Assembly: GCA_903847485.1 (NCBI GenBank)
Contig: CAINDV010000502.1
Location: 1 to 36,380 of the forward strand
From: an uncultured Verrucomicrobiota bacterium
GTDB taxonomy: Bacteria > Verrucomicrobiota > Verrucomicrobiia > Limisphaerales > JAJXZI01
DNA length: 36,380 nucleotides
Direction: 5' to 3'
Under the pieces are notes generated by a model that worked only from the letters and a program-made list of their open reading frames with translations, made no database searches and was not told the DNA's origin. Position numbers and translations under genes: made by a program. Each line of letters starts with the position of its first letter. The first letter of the stretch is position 1. Shown piece by piece: positions 33,922 to 36,380 of this stretch.

Positions 33922-34509
33922 ATGAAAACCATCGGCCTTACCGGCGGCCTGGGCATGGGCAAGAGCACCGCTGCGGACCTGCTTCGCCAGCGTGGTGTGT
34001 GTGTGGTGGACACTGATGAAATAGCGCGCCAAGTAACCGCTCCCGGCCAACCGGCGCTGGCGGAAATTCGCGCTGCGTTTTGGGACGAAGTCTTCGCCGC
34101 TGACCACACGCTGCGGCGCGCGGTGCTGGCGGAGAAGGTGTTTTCCGACGCGGTTGCTCGTCGGCAATTGGAGGCGATTTTGCACCCTCGAATTCGCGCA
34201 CTCTGGCAGGAGCAGGTTGCCCGCTGGTGTGCCGAGGGTGTGCCGCTGGCCGTCGTAGTCATTCCCTTGCTCTTCGAGACCGGGGCGCAGGCTGAGCTTG
34301 ACCTGACCGTATGCGTAGGCTGTTCGGCGGCGATTCAACACCCGCGCCTGTTGTCCCGCGGATGGTCGGAGAAACAAATCGCCCAGCGCCAACAGGCCCA
34401 GCTTCCGCTGGAGAAGAAAATGGCACCGGCGGACCACGTCCTTTGGAACGACGGCGACCGCCTTGTGCTGGCCGCCCAACTCGACCGGTTGCTCGCTCTT
34501 TGGCGGTAG
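33922..34509 (+). CDS. coaE: Dephospho-CoA kinase
   Basis: MKTIGLTGGLGMGKSTAADLLRQRGVCVVDTDEIARQV (P-loop), LEAILHPRIRALWQEQ, VVIPLLFETGAQAELDLTVCV, RGWSEKQIAQRQQAQLPLEKKMAPADHVLWNDGD. Confidence 0.95.
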   Translation: MKTIGLTGGLGMGKSTAADLLRQRGVCVVDTDEIARQVTAPGQPALAEIRAAFWDEVFAADHTLRRAVLAEKVFSDAVARRQLEAILHPRIRALWQEQVARWCAEGVPLAVVVIPLLFETGAQAELDLTVCVGCSAAIQHPRLLSRGWSEKQIAQRQQAQLPLEKKMAPADHVLWNDGDRLVLAAQLDRLLALWR

Positions 34510-34586
34510 AGCCTAGTGGGAAACGAGTCACTGGTGAACTAAGACCGATAGTTCTTGTCTTACATCCCCTTTGGCTCGGCGAACTG

Positions 34587-35561
34587 TCAGGCGCGGCGTT
34601 TCGTAGCACTTCGGGAAGGGCATTCTGCCAGCGCAAAGTCTATCTGTGCTCTATTGACGGGGACTTGTTCCGTGTAACTTACTTCCAAGGCGGTGTCCTC
34701 GCCCCGGTAATGTGGGTAGAGCTTGGCTAATTGCGGAATGGCTTCGTTCGCCAAGTGAAAAAACTGTTGGTCAATCTCGATCCCGATAGAGTCGTAACCG
34801 ACGGCTTCGGCCGCCGCGATGGTCGAACCCGAACCCATGAACGGGTCGAGCACGGTTCCTTCACCCAGCGGCAGGAGCGCGCGGACCATGATTCTCATGA
34901 AGTGCTGCGGCTTCAGGCAGGGGTGGTCAGAAATCGCTGCTTCACGGGCCGGCGTGCGTCCACTGGGAATCGCGTCCTGTAGTGGCTTCCCCGCCGAGAG
35001 TCGGCGCAGCCCGCCCGTCTTCCATCGGCGCAGATTGTCTGCGACCGTCCGCTCGCTGATAGGCTTGCGAAACAACATCCACGGCTCGTACGCACCCTTT
35101 GGCGTTACGCAGACTTCCAGGAATTCTTGTTCCGCGTTCTTAGGGCGATCCCCACCGCGGAAGCTGAAATAGAGCCGCATGATGGTCGGACGAATTTCGA
35201 AGCCGGCCTCAGCCATCGCAATCTGCACCAACGGCTGAAGGATAGGATGCCCCGCCACGCAGGCATGACCTCCGGGCACCAAGGCGGGTAAAAGCAAAGT
35301 TCCCCATTCATGGAAGAACCGCTTCAACTCAGCCTTCTGCGCCTCGGTCAGCACCGTGAAACGCGGCAAAGGGTCGCGCTGGCTGCCGCCGATGGTTGGC
35401 GGGAGACGCCAGACGCCCCCATGCCCCGCACGCAGCTTGGTCATTTCCTTCTGCGTGAACTCCAACACCCCGTAGGGCGGGTCCGTGCAAACGGCCTGTA
35501 GCGATTGGGGCGCGCATTCGCGCAGCCACTGGAAGCAATGGGCATGGACAAGCTGATACAT
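34587..35561 (-). CDS. Site-specific DNA methyltransferase, beta-class order (DPPY before FxGxG)
   Basis: VHAHCFQWLRECAPQSLQAVCTDPPYGV near the N-terminus and HPCLKPQHFMRIMVRALLPLGEGTVLDPFMGSGSTIAAAEAVGYDSIGIEID near the C-terminus. Start at ATG complementary to 35559-35561. Confidence 0.92.
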   Translation of the reverse strand: MYQLVHAHCFQWLRECAPQSLQAVCTDPPYGVLEFTQKEMTKLRAGHGGVWRLPPTIGGSQRDPLPRFTVLTEAQKAELKRFFHEWGTLLLPALVPGGHACVAGHPILQPLVQIAMAEAGFEIRPTIMRLYFSFRGGDRPKNAEQEFLEVCVTPKGAYEPWMLFRKPISERTVADNLRRWKTGGLRRLSAGKPLQDAIPSGRTPAREAAISDHPCLKPQHFMRIMVRALLPLGEGTVLDPFMGSGSTIAAAEAVGYDSIGIEIDQQFFHLANEAIPQLAKLYPHYRGEDTALEVSYTEQVPVNRAQIDFALAECPSRSATKRRA

Positions 35562-35631
35562 ACGCAACGCCCAAATTTCAAGTATAGGCGAAAGACAAGC
35601 AAGCCCAATTTTGGTATCAACTAAATTAGAA

Positions 35632-36273
35632 ATGGACGCGAAAACCGCCATAGGCAGCCACGCCCGCCGCTTACGTGAACGTAAGGGGCTGACTCAGGAC
35701 CAAATCGCCAACAAAACCGGCATTTCCTACCAGTTCTTATCAGGGCTGGAAAATGGCCGCGAGAACTTTTCTATTAACGTGCTGGAGTCTCTGGCGACTG
35801 CCTTGGACTGCTCGGTGGCCCAACTTGTCACCGACGCCTTTGCCTCCCAGGAAGCGGCTCCACCGTTTGTGAATGCCAGTTACTTTCGGCGACAAGTGCC
35901 GCTCCCGCCTGGCATGAGAGTCGAGCATCTTGAAACGGCGATGAACGCCACCCAGAGCCTCATTGCTCGCATCAACGCTAATCTCATCGCCTCGGGAGCT
36001 AAGCCGCTGCCCCAATACATTCAAGGCAACAACTTCAGCGGTCTGGTTTCGAATGTCTTCTGCGACGCCCTGAATGACCACTCACCCTACAAACACAACT
36101 CCGACCAAGCGTATCCAGACCTCATCAATCCCTTAGTGAGGGACGGCGGAAAGGCCGCTGGCTTGGAAGTCAAATCTACCATCCAGATCGGCAAAGGCGG
36201 CGAGAGTCACAATGGCCACTCAGGCTGGCACTTGATCGCCCAAGGTCTTTTCATATGGTGGTGGTTTTGGTGA
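35632..36273 (+). CDS. XRE-type HTH domain fused to a putative PD-(D/E)XK nuclease, probably the cognate restriction endonuclease; C-terminus looks truncated
   Basis: IGSHARRLRERKGLTQDQIANKTGISYQFLSGLENGRENFSINVLESLATALDCSV is a clear HTH_3; C-terminal YPDLINPLVRDGGKAAGLEVKST fits a D...ExK active site; ends in atypical QGLFIWWWFW*. Confidence 0.75.
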   Translation: MDAKTAIGSHARRLRERKGLTQDQIANKTGISYQFLSGLENGRENFSINVLESLATALDCSVAQLVTDAFASQEAAPPFVNASYFRRQVPLPPGMRVEHLETAMNATQSLIARINANLIASGAKPLPQYIQGNNFSGLVSNVFCDALNDHSPYKHNSDQAYPDLINPLVRDGGKAAGLEVKSTIQIGKGGESHNGHSGWHLIAQGLFIWWWFW

Positions 36274-36380
36274 GGAGGCGGAAGGGGAAGGCGGGGTGAC
36301 GGGCCGACTGTTCGAAGAGGACGGGCCAGCTCAGATGCCCGACGCGTTGTGCCCGCAGCGCGATCAGCGTCGCCCGCAGC
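36251..36380 (-). CDS. Possible 3' end of a CDS (transposase-like?) running off the window
   Basis: Minus-strand frame LRATLIALRAQRVGHLSWPVLFEQSARHPAFPFRLLTKTTTI* is open to the window edge and reads like ordinary protein; too short to assign. Confidence 0.25.
   Translation of the reverse strand, partial: LRATLIALRAQRVGHLSWPVLFEQSARHPAFPFRLLTKTTTI

Noticed and set aside
34259-34730. ORFs 34259..34636 (-) and 34311..34730 (+)
   Set aside because: Overlap coaE or the methyltransferase 3' end in other frames; no recognisable product.
35562-35651. N-terminal extension of the methyltransferase ORF (MAVFASISNLVDTKIGLACL...)
   Set aside because: Runs through the divergent promoter region and into the HTH gene; start at 35561 (MYQLVHAHCF) fits better.

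Overview
High-GC bacterial window. Family content (Amuc_1098-1101-like pilus/secretin cluster; huge T/N-rich secreted proteins with delta-60, Calx-beta, DUF11 and P-domain modules; many long imperfect palindromes between genes) points to Verrucomicrobiota, probably near Limisphaerales (inference). Gene order, all + unless noted: DedA membrane protein; PilM-PilN fusion; Amuc_1100-like; Amuc_1099-like; Amuc_1098-like secretin in two consecutive same-frame ORFs; stand-alone 5'-3' exonuclease (FEN); five large exported proteins (about 642, 940, ~990, 3078 and 2074 aa), the last a furin/kexin-like S8 protease; an intrinsic terminator; dephospho-CoA kinase (coaE); and a divergent restriction-modification-like pair (beta-class DNA methyltransferase on -, HTH + PD-(D/E)XK-like ORF on + that ends abnormally near the window edge). 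The most unusual locus is the secretin. Its barrel-forming domain is interrupted after a Gly/Tyr tract by a complete-looking phage-tailspike-type intramolecular chaperone (S74/ICA) domain and two in-frame stops. The rest of the secretin domain then restarts at an ATG with its own plausible signal peptide. Other leads are a shared C-terminal domain on four of the five big exported proteins, a composite cassette repeated three times across two giant genes, and at least seven kinds of long palindromic intergenic element, some of which reach into gene starts and may supply signal-peptide coding sequence. All family calls come from reading the translations; no database search was run.
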